DNA of 64,000 bases from an uncultured Draconibacterium sp. (GTDB lineage: Bacteria; Bacteroidota; Bacteroidia; Bacteroidales; Prolixibacteraceae). Position numbers and translations under genes: made by a program. Every line of letters starts with the position of its first letter. The first letter of the stretch is position 1. Shown one piece after another: positions 25,746 to 34,326 of this stretch. The stretch is from NCBI RefSeq assembly GCF_963675065.1, contig NZ_OY775906.1:3760001-3824000 (forward strand). The letters are read 5' to 3'. A model generated the notes under the pieces. The model did not search any database, had not been told where the DNA came from, and worked only from the letters and a program-made list of their open reading frames with translations.

Positions 25746-26645
25746 TTACATTTTGAGATTTACCTCACCTTCCACCGGATTATTATCAAATCCGAATGAA
25801 TATTCTCCACTAAATTCTCTGGCTGGAACATAGGCTAGCGCTACGTTACTATTATCCAAATACGCAAGATAAGTGCTAATCGCAGAAGTTTTAGGACCTT
25901 GAGATGTAATAATTATATTGTAATCTGCATGTGCATTAATCAGACTATTTAAAGTCTCATATGTTTCGCTTATATTATAGCTATCTATTTCTATATTTTC
26001 AATATCAATGTTTTCATATGCTGTCTTGGGAGCAATACCGCTATTTCGTTTCATATTCTCAAACTGCTCTCCTTTTTGTGAAAGATATACCACCTTTGTA
26101 GGTTCATAATGGTCAATTAATAGGTCCATCCTGTTATGATCAAAACCCGTAATAACAAAGATTACTAAATCCTTATCTAAATCAAAAACACCAGAATGCT
26201 TAAACAACAATCGAGGACTTTTATGATTTCTAGTTAATCCACCTTCATTTTTATCATATGATACTGGCTTGTAATAAATATAAGATACTCTGAGAGCACT
26301 TCTGCGCAGAAAGAATAATAAAGTCCAAATAGTTTCTCTTGGAAATGTTGTAGCATTTAATAAAACATCTTGAAATTTTCTGGTTTTGAAAAATCCATCA
26401 AGTTTCAACCAGTTATTAACTGAATTGTCATATTCTAACTCGAGAATCTCTACTTGAATATTTTTCTCTTTTGCTTTCTCTTTAATTATTTGCTGGTTCT
26501 CTTTCATATTTTTCATATGAAAATAATCAGAGAAACAAATTAAGTGTATACAATTAATTTCATTGTTTTCAAGTATATAATTTGTTCCTTCAATAAATCT
26601 CTGCTCCCAACCTAATACGCTAAATAAAGTTATTTTTTCTTTCAT
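25746..26645 (-). CDS. unassigned two-lobed Rossmann/CARF-like protein
   Basis: A 299-aa protein that I cannot place in a named family. The first lobe begins ITLFSVLGWEQRFIEGTNY and the second DLVIFVITGFDHNRMDLLID, followed by PTKVVYLSQKG. Near the end is IIITSQGPKTSAISTYLAYL. Alternating strands and helices in two similar halves, plus a glycine/lysine loop near the C-terminus, recall the ligand-sensing CARF/SAVED-type domains of defence systems. One base separates it from the ATPase gene. It may sense a nucleotide signal or a phage product. This function is inference. Confidence 0.6.
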   Translation of the reverse strand: MKEKITLFSVLGWEQRFIEGTNYILENNEINCIHLICFSDYFHMKNMKENQQIIKEKAKEKNIQVEILELEYDNSVNNWLKLDGFFKTRKFQDVLLNATTFPRETIWTLLFFLRRSALRVSYIYYKPVSYDKNEGGLTRNHKSPRLLFKHSGVFDLDKDLVIFVITGFDHNRMDLLIDHYEPTKVVYLSQKGEQFENMKRNSGIAPKTAYENIDIENIEIDSYNISETYETLNSLINAHADYNIIITSQGPKTSAISTYLAYLDNSNVALAYVPAREFSGEYSFGFDNNPVEGEVNLKM

Positions 26646-26646
26646 C

Positions 26647-28359
26647 CTAAATTCCCATTTTTAGTTGATTTTCTTCCCTTTTTTCCTCCGCAAAAAATGG
26701 CAGTGGTTTATTATTAATTGCAGCTTCTAAAAAATCCTTCCCTTTAATTGGGAAATGAGAATACTGACCATGGGGATCTAAGCCATGGCTTGGTAGTATC
26801 ATCCTATTTGGAACGTATAAAGGTAGTTTCTCCCCCGTTGACTTATGAGGTATTGATCTTTCATATAAAAGAGTACTTTTTAGAGATGCATCAATAATTT
26901 CAGTTATTCTTTCGTTCATACTCGGGTCAATATCCGAAACAATAAAATTCAAGGCTCTTGGTTCTGAAATAGTTTCATCTTTTAATCGCTTCTTCAGGTA
27001 TTCAACTAATTGATTGTAGAAGTTATTGATATGCTTTCCTAGCTCTTTAGAGCAGTTGTCTAAATCTGAATCTATCTTTCTTATCTTTTCCCATAATTCA
27101 TCACATTTGGTTTTAATAATATCTTTTTGGGTACTAGGGTGTATGAACATTATTTCGCCATTTTGTTCATTCTTTGACAATTCCTTTTCATACATAAAAT
27201 AAAGAGGATTTAACAAATTTCGTATAACTCCTGTGGAAATATCGACCAATGTTTCAAAGCCTGAGTAATTTGGAATATTAGCTTTTGCTTTTCTTTCTCT
27301 AAAGGTTATTGCTCTAGCATATTTTGAAACGTAATCTGTAATCTGAGTACCCGTTGGGTTAGGATATTTTATCTCTGCTAGCTTCCTTGCTTTTTGTTTC
27401 CCTTTTTCCAAATCATTCTTTAAAGATTGACTAATAGGTAAAAAATCATCAACAGTTGTATTAATATTTGCAATATCTAATCTTTTTTGAATTACGTCTT
27501 TTGCAAATTTAGAAAATTCAGAATTTTTATTGAACAAACCTTTGGTCAAATCAATTCTCACAAAATCATGCCCTTCCAAAATAACACCACCTGAAGAAGT
27601 AATATAAATTGGTTTTGTTGCAGCAGTAGCTACTTTAAGGCTGAAAAGTTTGTTATCCCTAAAAGAAATCCAAGAGTTTAGTATTCTTTGATGAACACTA
27701 CCGAGATCTTGAATATCATCAAAAAACAAAGAAAAATGAGATTTTGAAAGTTCAGGTATTTTTTTTAGTTGTTCTAGTAAAGGAATAACCGTATTATTAA
27801 ATGTAAATGCGTAATCAATAAAGCTTTCAAAACTTTCATTATTCAGCTTTCTTTGACTAGAATTAGACTCCTTATTTACAAATAATTTGATGGCATCGAA
27901 AAGAGAAGAAACATTTTTAAATTCAGTATCAAAAATGTATGACAGATTAGACAAAATATCATCTTTGATATTATTCTTAATCAAGATTGCCCCATTTAAT
28001 TCCAAAAACGTATTACAAACCTCCGTAAGAATATTTATACATAGAAGATGTTCAACTACTACATTCTGCTTATTTTCATTATCATAAAGCAAATACTCTC
28101 TTTTTCCCAAAAGAGGCTGTTTACAAGGAATATGTATTCCTACCAATTTAAATTTATCTTTAATATCAGGATTATGAAAACTAACTGGCAATGAATAGTA
28201 TCTCAATGTAGATGTTTTACCACTCCCTCTTACGCCTATTAACACAATATTTCTTGTAGATTCAAGGAACCTTGTATAAGTATTGTCTTTTATATAATAT
28301 TTTATGAATTCCTCAACCTCGATAGTATTGGGTCGATCAAATACAAATGGATTTTTCAT
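26647..28359 (-). CDS. P-loop ATPase, possibly ORC/CDC6-like
   Basis: This 570-aa protein has Walker A at residues 42-50 (GVRGSGKTS) and Walker B at 211-215 (LFFDD, then IQDLGSVHQRIL). The domain starts almost at the N-terminus (NPFVFDRPNTIEVEEFIKYY), similar in layout to bacterial ORC-CDC6-like AAA ATPases found in conflict systems. The C-terminal half is helical, with a sensor-type region and a possible winged helix, and ends LPFFAEEKREENQLKMGI. It probably acts as the NTP-driven switch of the system, binding a target and activating effector subunits. It is two bases from the HD gene and one base from the next gene, a tight operon. Confidence 0.8.
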   Translation of the reverse strand: MKNPFVFDRPNTIEVEEFIKYYIKDNTYTRFLESTRNIVLIGVRGSGKTSTLRYYSLPVSFHNPDIKDKFKLVGIHIPCKQPLLGKREYLLYDNENKQNVVVEHLLCINILTEVCNTFLELNGAILIKNNIKDDILSNLSYIFDTEFKNVSSLFDAIKLFVNKESNSSQRKLNNESFESFIDYAFTFNNTVIPLLEQLKKIPELSKSHFSLFFDDIQDLGSVHQRILNSWISFRDNKLFSLKVATAATKPIYITSSGGVILEGHDFVRIDLTKGLFNKNSEFSKFAKDVIQKRLDIANINTTVDDFLPISQSLKNDLEKGKQKARKLAEIKYPNPTGTQITDYVSKYARAITFRERKAKANIPNYSGFETLVDISTGVIRNLLNPLYFMYEKELSKNEQNGEIMFIHPSTQKDIIKTKCDELWEKIRKIDSDLDNCSKELGKHINNFYNQLVEYLKKRLKDETISEPRALNFIVSDIDPSMNERITEIIDASLKSTLLYERSIPHKSTGEKLPLYVPNRMILPSHGLDPHGQYSHFPIKGKDFLEAAINNKPLPFFAEEKREENQLKMGI

Positions 28360-28361
28360 AA

Positions 28362-29405
28362 TTACACTTCAATTAAAGAATTAATTTTACTAATTAATGA
28401 ATCAGGTTCCAGCTCGGGGATGTACGTTAGTATATTTACTTCATCATCACCCTTATTTTCCTTTAATATTGAGTCTGGCACAGGGTACTTATCTTCAATA
28501 ATTATTTGGTCAAAATCAATTAAGTCTGGATTATTGTCAATATTAAAATCATACTTAATTGATATTTCCTTGAATGGTTTTATTATTTCAGAATGGTATT
28601 TTGAATATCTTCTTTCCAATTCTAATTTTAAGCACCTTCTAAAAGTAAGTTTTAGTAATTCTTTAAAATTTGCTTGCTTTTCTTCGTCTATTTGTTCATC
28701 TATATCGAAACAATATGTGACTGAAATACGACCTCTTTGTCGGTCGATAAAAATATTGGTTATTAGTGCATACTCATGGTAGATAATATTATCCTTCTCA
28801 GGAAAATCGTTATTTTCAACAGCAAAAGAACATGTCCTTTGTGGTCCTTCTGCAAGTTCATCAGCAAATCGTAAAATTGCTGCTAATTCTTGCAATCGTA
28901 TCCGATATCCATTTTCAATTGAACTATTATTATCAACAAATTTCAAGGTATCATAGCACTGATTCTTTGATTTTCCCGAGTGTGCACTTGCTCCATTTGC
29001 AATAACTCTTTTTTCTAGTTTATACTTTGTATGGTTTATCCTATATTTTGAATATAATTTCATTATCCTTTGGGGGGAATCGTGATTCGTCCGTCCCGAT
29101 ATATTTCCTAGGTCATGGAAAAGAATCATTAATGCAAGAATATAAACTTCGTAAACGGTTAAATCTCGTTTATTAAAATCTCCTATAAGTTGGTAAGCTC
29201 TTTCTAAAACGTCTTTTACATGTTTCTCTGAATGATCAGTAAGACCAGGTTCTTTTCCCTTAATTTCACCAAAGACACCATCTTCTTCCATAGCAATCCT
29301 TATAGAAGTATATTTTTCAAACAGTTCCTTTCCAATAATATCTCCAAGTTTCGATTTGAAAAATAAAAGCATCTCCCTTTCATATGTTGTATCTATCCAA
29401 CTCAT
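28362..29405 (-). CDS. HD-domain metal-dependent phosphohydrolase, conflict-system type
   Basis: This is a 347-aa protein. The HD residues can be followed: His58 in GLTDHSEKHV, His97-Asp98 in LMILFHDLGN, His142 in GASAHSGKS and Asp182 in LRFADELAEGPQR. This set fits the HD-CE-like group seen beside chaperones and ATPases in bacterial conflict systems. It should bind two metals and hydrolyse a phosphate ester, for example a nucleotide or cyclic nucleotide, as an effector or as a regulator that removes a signal. The C-terminal 150 residues have no clear match. Start and stop codons lie two bases from the neighbours. Confidence 0.78.
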   Translation of the reverse strand: MSWIDTTYEREMLLFFKSKLGDIIGKELFEKYTSIRIAMEEDGVFGEIKGKEPGLTDHSEKHVKDVLERAYQLIGDFNKRDLTVYEVYILALMILFHDLGNISGRTNHDSPQRIMKLYSKYRINHTKYKLEKRVIANGASAHSGKSKNQCYDTLKFVDNNSSIENGYRIRLQELAAILRFADELAEGPQRTCSFAVENNDFPEKDNIIYHEYALITNIFIDRQRGRISVTYCFDIDEQIDEEKQANFKELLKLTFRRCLKLELERRYSKYHSEIIKPFKEISIKYDFNIDNNPDLIDFDQIIIEDKYPVPDSILKENKGDDEVNILTYIPELEPDSLISKINSLIEV

Positions 29406-29407
29406 AC

Positions 29408-30457
29408 TTAGTAATTTTTCAACTGTTTAAATATTGCTTTTGCCAACAACGGAGGTACTGCATTACCAACTTGTTGCTGTTTTTGATCCAAAGAGCCAAC
29501 AAATTCGTAGCTGTCTGGGAAAGACTGCAGTCTAGCTGCTTCCCTTACCGACAATCCTCTATTTTCTGTCGGATGAATTAACATACTTTTTCTGTAATTT
29601 GAAATAATAACTGCCGGGCTATTTTCATTCAACCTTCGATATATACTGCTGTGGCATCTGCTATGATCTTTGTAATTTGCCATTAATTCTCTGGGTATAT
29701 CTTTCCAATTATTTCCCTGTCGAATGTGTTCGTACCTTTTAAGAACATTATCTGAATTGCGACTCACCAAATTTTGTTTTGATTTTCTATTGCGTCCTCG
29801 AAGCAACTTTGCATAGTTGGAAATAGCCTTTGATTTATAGAACAATTCTTCTTCAGTCGAGCCATTTTCCAATTTCGGCAAGTCACTTATTGCATCTCTT
29901 ACTGTTACGGGATTATCTCGAAATAATCCTTCGGGAAAATCAAATACAATACCTTCTCTTGATGCAACAATAAATAATCTTTCTCTTTTCTGAGGAACAC
30001 CAAAGTCAACAGCATTTAATATTTTTACGTTGGGTGTATAACCTAAATTCCGCAAATCATCACAAATCGTTTTTAGGAAGAAACCATTATCCATTCTTTT
30101 TAAACCTGGCACATTTTCCATTACAATCCAGTCTGGCATTATAAGCTCAGCACATCTAGTAAACTCCTTAAACAGCCAATTCTTAGGATTTTGTATATTC
30201 CTAGTTTTCCTATTTGAGTAAGAATAACCTTGGCATGGTGGACCTCCAAAAAGGACAACCGGTTCATCGTTTCTATCAAATCGAAATTCAGTAACATTTT
30301 CAATATTATCGATTACAACCGTTGTATCCGGGTGGTTCTTCAAATATGTTTGGGCAGCGTAGGCGTCGTTTTCAATAGCAATACTGATATTAACTCCAGC
30401 CTGCCTTGCACCTGTAGCCATTCCTCCAGCTCCTGCAAAAAGTTCAATACCTATCAT
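29408..30457 (-). CDS. dcm: DNA cytosine-C5 methyltransferase
   Basis: A 349-aa protein and the first gene of the operon. All core motifs are present. Motif I is IELFAGAGGMATG (SAM binding), motif IV FGGPPCQGYSYSNR (catalytic Cys), motif VI ENVPGLKRM, motif VIII QKRERLFIVAS and motif X QVGNAVPPLLAKAI. It should methylate C5 of a cytosine in a short target, protecting host DNA. The target-recognition region between VIII and X includes RNRKSKQNLVSR. It probably pairs with the DUF3883-like nuclease as a restriction-modification module. The symbol dcm refers to the family only. A vsr remnant lies 120-250 bp upstream, as expected near such a gene. Confidence 0.9.
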   Translation of the reverse strand: MIGIELFAGAGGMATGARQAGVNISIAIENDAYAAQTYLKNHPDTTVVIDNIENVTEFRFDRNDEPVVLFGGPPCQGYSYSNRKTRNIQNPKNWLFKEFTRCAELIMPDWIVMENVPGLKRMDNGFFLKTICDDLRNLGYTPNVKILNAVDFGVPQKRERLFIVASREGIVFDFPEGLFRDNPVTVRDAISDLPKLENGSTEEELFYKSKAISNYAKLLRGRNRKSKQNLVSRNSDNVLKRYEHIRQGNNWKDIPRELMANYKDHSRCHSSIYRRLNENSPAVIISNYRKSMLIHPTENRGLSVREAARLQSFPDSYEFVGSLDQKQQQVGNAVPPLLAKAIFKQLKNY

Positions 30458-30575
30458 TTTAACGAATGATTTATCATTGTCTTCGGTTTAGTTAACTATA
30501 ATTACTACTTATTTGACATATAATTAGAGGTGCAATCCATGATCAAAGCAATAAAAGTAATGATGTTAAAAATAA

Positions 30576-30709
30576 TTAGCAAGCGGTTTTCAACAAAAAC
30601 TTCCGCACCAGCATTTAGCTCCGCTGATTTTCATCTCCGGCTTGGTATTTTTGCCCTTAATGCGGCTCATATTATACGAGCGGGTCTTTTTGTCGTGTAC
30701 GTCGGCCAT
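30576..30709 (-). pseudogene. vsr: broken vsr (very short patch repair endonuclease) gene
   Basis: From ATG 30709 the minus strand reads MADVHDKKTRSYNMSRIKGK then NTKPEM, the conserved N-terminus of Vsr mismatch nicking enzymes. The frame is then broken by an AAAATCAGCGGAGCTAA segment, after which MLVRKFLLK continues in another frame to a stop at 30576. The roughly 100 C-terminal residues with the catalytic centre are absent. The inserted segment resembles GAAAATCAGCGTAGCTAAA found next to other repeats at 31126 and 39729. Vsr normally repairs T:G mismatches made by deamination at Dcm sites, so this copy is non-functional. Confidence 0.75.
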
Positions 30710-30879
30710 GTAGTAAAGGTAAAGGGCAAAAGTGGAAAGGCAAAAGGAAAAGGAAAGTTAGTCATAGGTCATTTGTATTCGATTGAACTCCCAATGAAAC
30801 GAAGTTCGACCAGAGCCAATTTTAAATCTTCAAATTCATATTCTTTTTATACGCTTTAAAATCTGAATGTTTTTAATTT

Positions 30880-31152
30880 ACCACCCCACCGCTGTAAACG
30901 CTGTCCTCCTTTCTTAAAGGAGGTGGTCCGTCAGCTGACGGATCGGAGGATTAGACAATTTGCAGTAGCAGTACTTCAATCCCCTTTAATTCCCTTCCGA
31001 TGCTGCAACCGGGACAGGCTCTCATGCCCCCCTTTGTCGGCCTGCGCAAGAGCCTTACCCTGACATTTCCTCCGTCGGCTGACGGAGAAACAAAACGGAA
31101 TACCTGATTTTATGGAGGGGAATTGAAAATCAGCGTAGCTAAACTTTCGTAC
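30880..31152. repeat. interspersed repeat family R1, long variant copy
   Basis: It starts ACCACCCCACCGCTGTAAAC and has the CTTTCTTAAAGG variant hairpin shared with 20593. It continues with blocks common to the 262-bp copies (CATTTCCTCCGTCGGCTGAC, GATTTTATGGAGGGGA) and ends in TTGAAAATCAGCGTAGCTAA. Confidence 0.8.
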
Positions 31153-31165
31153 TCCCTAGCCTTTT

Positions 31166-31651
31166 ACAGATTGCTTCGGTCGTGCATCCCTCGCGATGAC
31201 AGATACAAGGAAAATGAAAGGCAGAGAGATTGCTTCAGTGGCAAAAACGGCAATAAGTCTTTACTAAAAAACTTCTTAAAGTTTACATCTACATAACACA
31301 GCCAAGGGGCCTTTCGCCAACACGCTACAGCTAAAGCGTTGAAAACCAAACTTTCGTTACGTACTCCTCTGTCAGCCAATAAAGTGATCAGTTAAAAATT
31401 TTCAGCTTTGCTTTATATTTTTTTCTATCAATAAACTCACCGCAAAGTCCATACAAAGCATTCATAGAAAACTGTATCTCTCCCGGCTCTTTTGCCTATC
31501 GACATTTTCTCCTACCAGGGGAAACGGCTTTTTTAGTAGGAGCGAAAAGGTGGAAATTGAGCGTCCGAAGTTTGCAGAAAAAGAAGTACCAGCCGGATCA
31601 ACCCGGGCAGCGGAATGGGTTCTGCCCCGAACAGCGCGTTCAAATCCCGGA
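31166..31651. other. intergenic region with R2 half copy and R4 repeat
   Basis: GATTGCTTCGGTCGTGCATC at the left is an R2 half copy. Positions 31402-31496 (TCAGCTTTGCTTTATATTTT onward) are a repeat, R4, also found at 32981-33075 in the same orientation. A plus-strand frame at 31550-31834 overlaps the helicase gene antisense and is not taken as a gene. Confidence 0.6.
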
Positions 31652-32794
31652 CTAATAACCGCTCAAATTGAGGTCTTCGGTTTCAATACGATCGACCATG
31701 CGGCCCATCTTTTTTTGGATGATTTTAAAATGATGTTCATCGTCGGGAGCTACCAGAGAAATGGCTTCTCCCGGTGCTTCGGCACGCCCTGTTCGTCCAA
31801 TACGGTGAATATAATCTTTTGGAGAGCGCGGTAATTCGTAATTAATTACACAGGGTAAAAATTCGATATCTATACCACGTGCCAATAAATCAGTGCTCAC
31901 CAGCACCTGGATTGCACCCGATTTAAACTGGCGCAAAGCTTCGGTTCGTACCCACTGGCTTTTTTTGCCGTGAATAGCTTCGGCATCGATACCGTGTCTG
32001 ATTAATTTATCGGCTACAGCTTCGGCTTTAAATCCCGACGATGTAAAAACCAGCACCTGTTTCCACTTTTTAGTTTTTATCAGATAACGCAACAGCGGTC
32101 CTTTTCGCTCTTCCAGCACATAATAGGCCACCTGATCGATTTGACTGAGGATATTTGTTTCGGGCGCTATTTTAATGACCAGCGGCTTGTTTAAAAGTAA
32201 CTGGGTAATTTGGTTCAGATCGTCGCTTAATGTAGCCGAAAACAAAAGATTTTGCCGTTTTTTTGGCAACAGCGCAAATAGTTGGTTCATCTCGTCTTTA
32301 AAACCAAGGGTTAGCATTTTGTCGGCTTCGTCGAGTACGAGCGTTTTAATATCGGATAAGTGTACGGCCTTTGATTCTACCAGTTCCAACAGCCTGCCGG
32401 GGGTGGCCACTAGCACATTCACTCCCTGTAAAGCAATCATTTGTGGATTTATGGATACACCTCCGTAAACGGCCAACGATTTAGCGGGTTTAGGAAGTGC
32501 CGGAGCAAAAGTCGAAAACACCTCGTTAACCTGCACTGCCAACTCGCGTGTGGGCACAAGTACCAAAACGCTGACATGTCGGTTTTTAATTACCCGATTG
32601 TTTTGCAAATTCATTAACAATGGTAATACAAAACTGGCTGTTTTTCCCGAGCCTGTTGCAGCAATACCCAACACATCGCCCCCCTTTAGAATAGCTGGTA
32701 TAGCTGATTTCTGAATTGGATAGGCTTTGGTGTAGTTTTGTTCGGACAATACATTTAGTAAAGCCGGCGATAATCCCAAGGTAGTAAATGACAT
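31652..32794 (-). CDS. DEAD-box RNA helicase, RhlE-like
   Basis: This 380-aa protein has the helicase motifs in order: Q motif (LGLSPALLNVLSEQNYTKAY, PIQ), Walker A (AATGSGKTASF), Ia (PTRELAVQV), GG, TPGR, DEAD (VLDEADKML), SAT, the domain-2 motif VLVSTDLLARGIDIE and HRIGRTGR. It unwinds or remodels RNA in the cytoplasm using ATP. I chose ATG 32794 because the upstream in-frame ATG at 32911 reads through the -7 promoter region. There is no long basic C-terminal tail, which fits the shorter RhlE-type members. It is a single gene divergent from the UbiA-family gene. Confidence 0.92.
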   Translation of the reverse strand: MSFTTLGLSPALLNVLSEQNYTKAYPIQKSAIPAILKGGDVLGIAATGSGKTASFVLPLLMNLQNNRVIKNRHVSVLVLVPTRELAVQVNEVFSTFAPALPKPAKSLAVYGGVSINPQMIALQGVNVLVATPGRLLELVESKAVHLSDIKTLVLDEADKMLTLGFKDEMNQLFALLPKKRQNLLFSATLSDDLNQITQLLLNKPLVIKIAPETNILSQIDQVAYYVLEERKGPLLRYLIKTKKWKQVLVFTSSGFKAEAVADKLIRHGIDAEAIHGKKSQWVRTEALRQFKSGAIQVLVSTDLLARGIDIEFLPCVINYELPRSPKDYIHRIGRTGRAEAPGEAISLVAPDDEHHFKIIQKKMGRMVDRIETEDLNLSGY

Positions 32795-32833
32795 ACGTGT
32801 TTTCCCGATTAGCTGCGGATAAATTTCCAGCGG

Positions 32834-32841
32834 CAAATATA
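32834..32841 (-). promoter_or_regulatory. -7 promoter box of the helicase gene
   Basis: On the minus strand TATATTTG fits TAnnTTTG exactly and lies 39 bp before the ATG at 32794. Confidence 0.5.
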
Positions 32842-32980
32842 GACAAAAGGGCAGAGAGTTGGCAGAAAGAGATGAGATTAGCAACCGAAGTCGTTCCCTG
32901 TCACTCACCAATTGTTTACTGTAAACACTTCAACTTGCAGGATTTGCTGCCTTACACCAAAAATTCCGGTGGGGTAAATA

Positions 32981-33075
32981 TCAGCTTTGCTTTATGTTTT
33001 TTTTGATCGATAAACTCGATGAAAAGTCGTTCAAAGCATTCATAGAAATCTGTAACTCTCGCCTCTCTTTTGTCC
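32981..33075. repeat. repeat family R4, second copy
   Basis: TCAGCTTTGCTTTATGTTTT and, further on, CAAAGCATTCATAGAAATCT match 31402-31496 in the same orientation. The two copies flank the helicase gene. The rest of the gap to the UbiA gene (33076-33373) holds no gene I recognise. Confidence 0.7.
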
Positions 33076-33373
33076 TTAGAAGAAGATCTGATTCGAGCCA
33101 CTATAAATGCCAACAATCGGCTCCCTGGCGAAGGGGCTCCCGACAAGACAAGTCAGCATATATCACGTATAGTGTTGTACAAAGATTATAATCCACCGGA
33201 AATTCCATGTGCCCCCCATGCTAACATCTACACTCTCGAAAGAAGAATAAACGCCCCCGAGGTAAAGCCACGGAAATTCGTAGGATAAAAAAACACACAT
33301 TCCTCATTTGCCATAATTATTTGTATTTTACAAAACATTGAAAGTGAACCGAAAACGACCTAAAACAAAAAAT

Positions 33374-34306
33374 ATGAACGAGAATCCCGGTATTTTAAAA
33401 ATGATTCGTGCGCCATTCCTGAGTAGTATTATTGCTCCCATTATAATCGGTACATTATGGAGTGCAGGCGTAAAAGAGAGTTTTGATGTGCTGAATTTTA
33501 TTGTTGTGCTGCTTATTGGAATTGGCCTGCACGTTGCCACCAATGTGTATAACGATATTTACGATACGCTTCAGGGCACCGACAAAGTAAATGTACACCG
33601 CAACGAATCGAGTGGTGGCTCGGGCGTGTTGCTCGACAATCCGGAGCTGATGGGAAAAATGTACTTTTTGGCGCGTGCCGGTTTGTTTATTGCCCTGCTG
33701 GGAACGATCGCCCTTACTTTTCTGATAAAAAACGACTTACTTGTGCTGCTTTGGGTACTGTTTCTTGTGTCGGCATTTTTTAGCAAATATTATACGGCAC
33801 CACCATTTAAACTGGCCTATCGGGGCTGGGGCGAGGTGTCGGTGTGGCTGGCCTTTGGCCCCATGGCTATTCTCATTGCCGCTGTCAGTCAGAATATGGC
33901 TATTCAACCACACTTGCTCTGGTTGATGCCAACAACCGGGCTCAGCACTTCGTCGATATTACTGGTGGGGCAAATGATCGACCTGGACGCCGACCGGGAA
34001 GGAGGAAAACACGGGGTTGCTTCACGCATGGGCACACGTTTTACCTCGATGTTGTATGTTTTAGTGCAGGTGGCTCTTGTGCTGAATATACTCGTGCTGT
34101 TTGCCGGGTATCCGGGTAAGACCTGGCCATTGCTGCTGGCGCTGCTTCCCTATATTTTGCTGTTTCCCAAAGCTGCAGGAATCATCTTGAAATACCACAA
34201 TGATCCGAATGAGCTAAAAGCCGGTGCAAAATTAACGGTGCTTATCCACCTTGTTTTTTCGGTGTTGTTGATTGTTGGGTTTGGACTCTATAACTTTTTG
34301 AATTGA
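33374..34306 (+). CDS. UbiA-family prenyltransferase, MenA-like
   Basis: A 310-aa membrane protein with about nine hydrophobic segments. The two Asp-rich prenyl-diphosphate sites are visible: NVYNDIYDTLQGTDK near residues 59-73 and DLDADREGGKHGVASRMG in the middle. The enzyme moves a prenyl chain from a prenyl diphosphate to an aromatic or other acceptor. The closest known role is DHNA prenyltransferase of menaquinone synthesis, but homogentisate-type prenyltransferases share the motifs. I chose ATG 33374; a TTG at 33338 would add 12 residues. It converges with the DUF92/phytol-kinase-like gene, leaving only 20 bp. Confidence 0.87.
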   Translation: MNENPGILKMIRAPFLSSIIAPIIIGTLWSAGVKESFDVLNFIVVLLIGIGLHVATNVYNDIYDTLQGTDKVNVHRNESSGGSGVLLDNPELMGKMYFLARAGLFIALLGTIALTFLIKNDLLVLLWVLFLVSAFFSKYYTAPPFKLAYRGWGEVSVWLAFGPMAILIAAVSQNMAIQPHLLWLMPTTGLSTSSILLVGQMIDLDADREGGKHGVASRMGTRFTSMLYVLVQVALVLNILVLFAGYPGKTWPLLLALLPYILLFPKAAGIILKYHNDPNELKAGAKLTVLIHLVFSVLLIVGFGLYNFLN

Positions 34307-34326
34307 TGCAACATCTCTGGCGCGAT

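Noticed and set aside
30530..30859. 109-residue plus-strand frame before the R1 repeat
   Set aside because: It is the antisense of the vsr remnant and its flanks.
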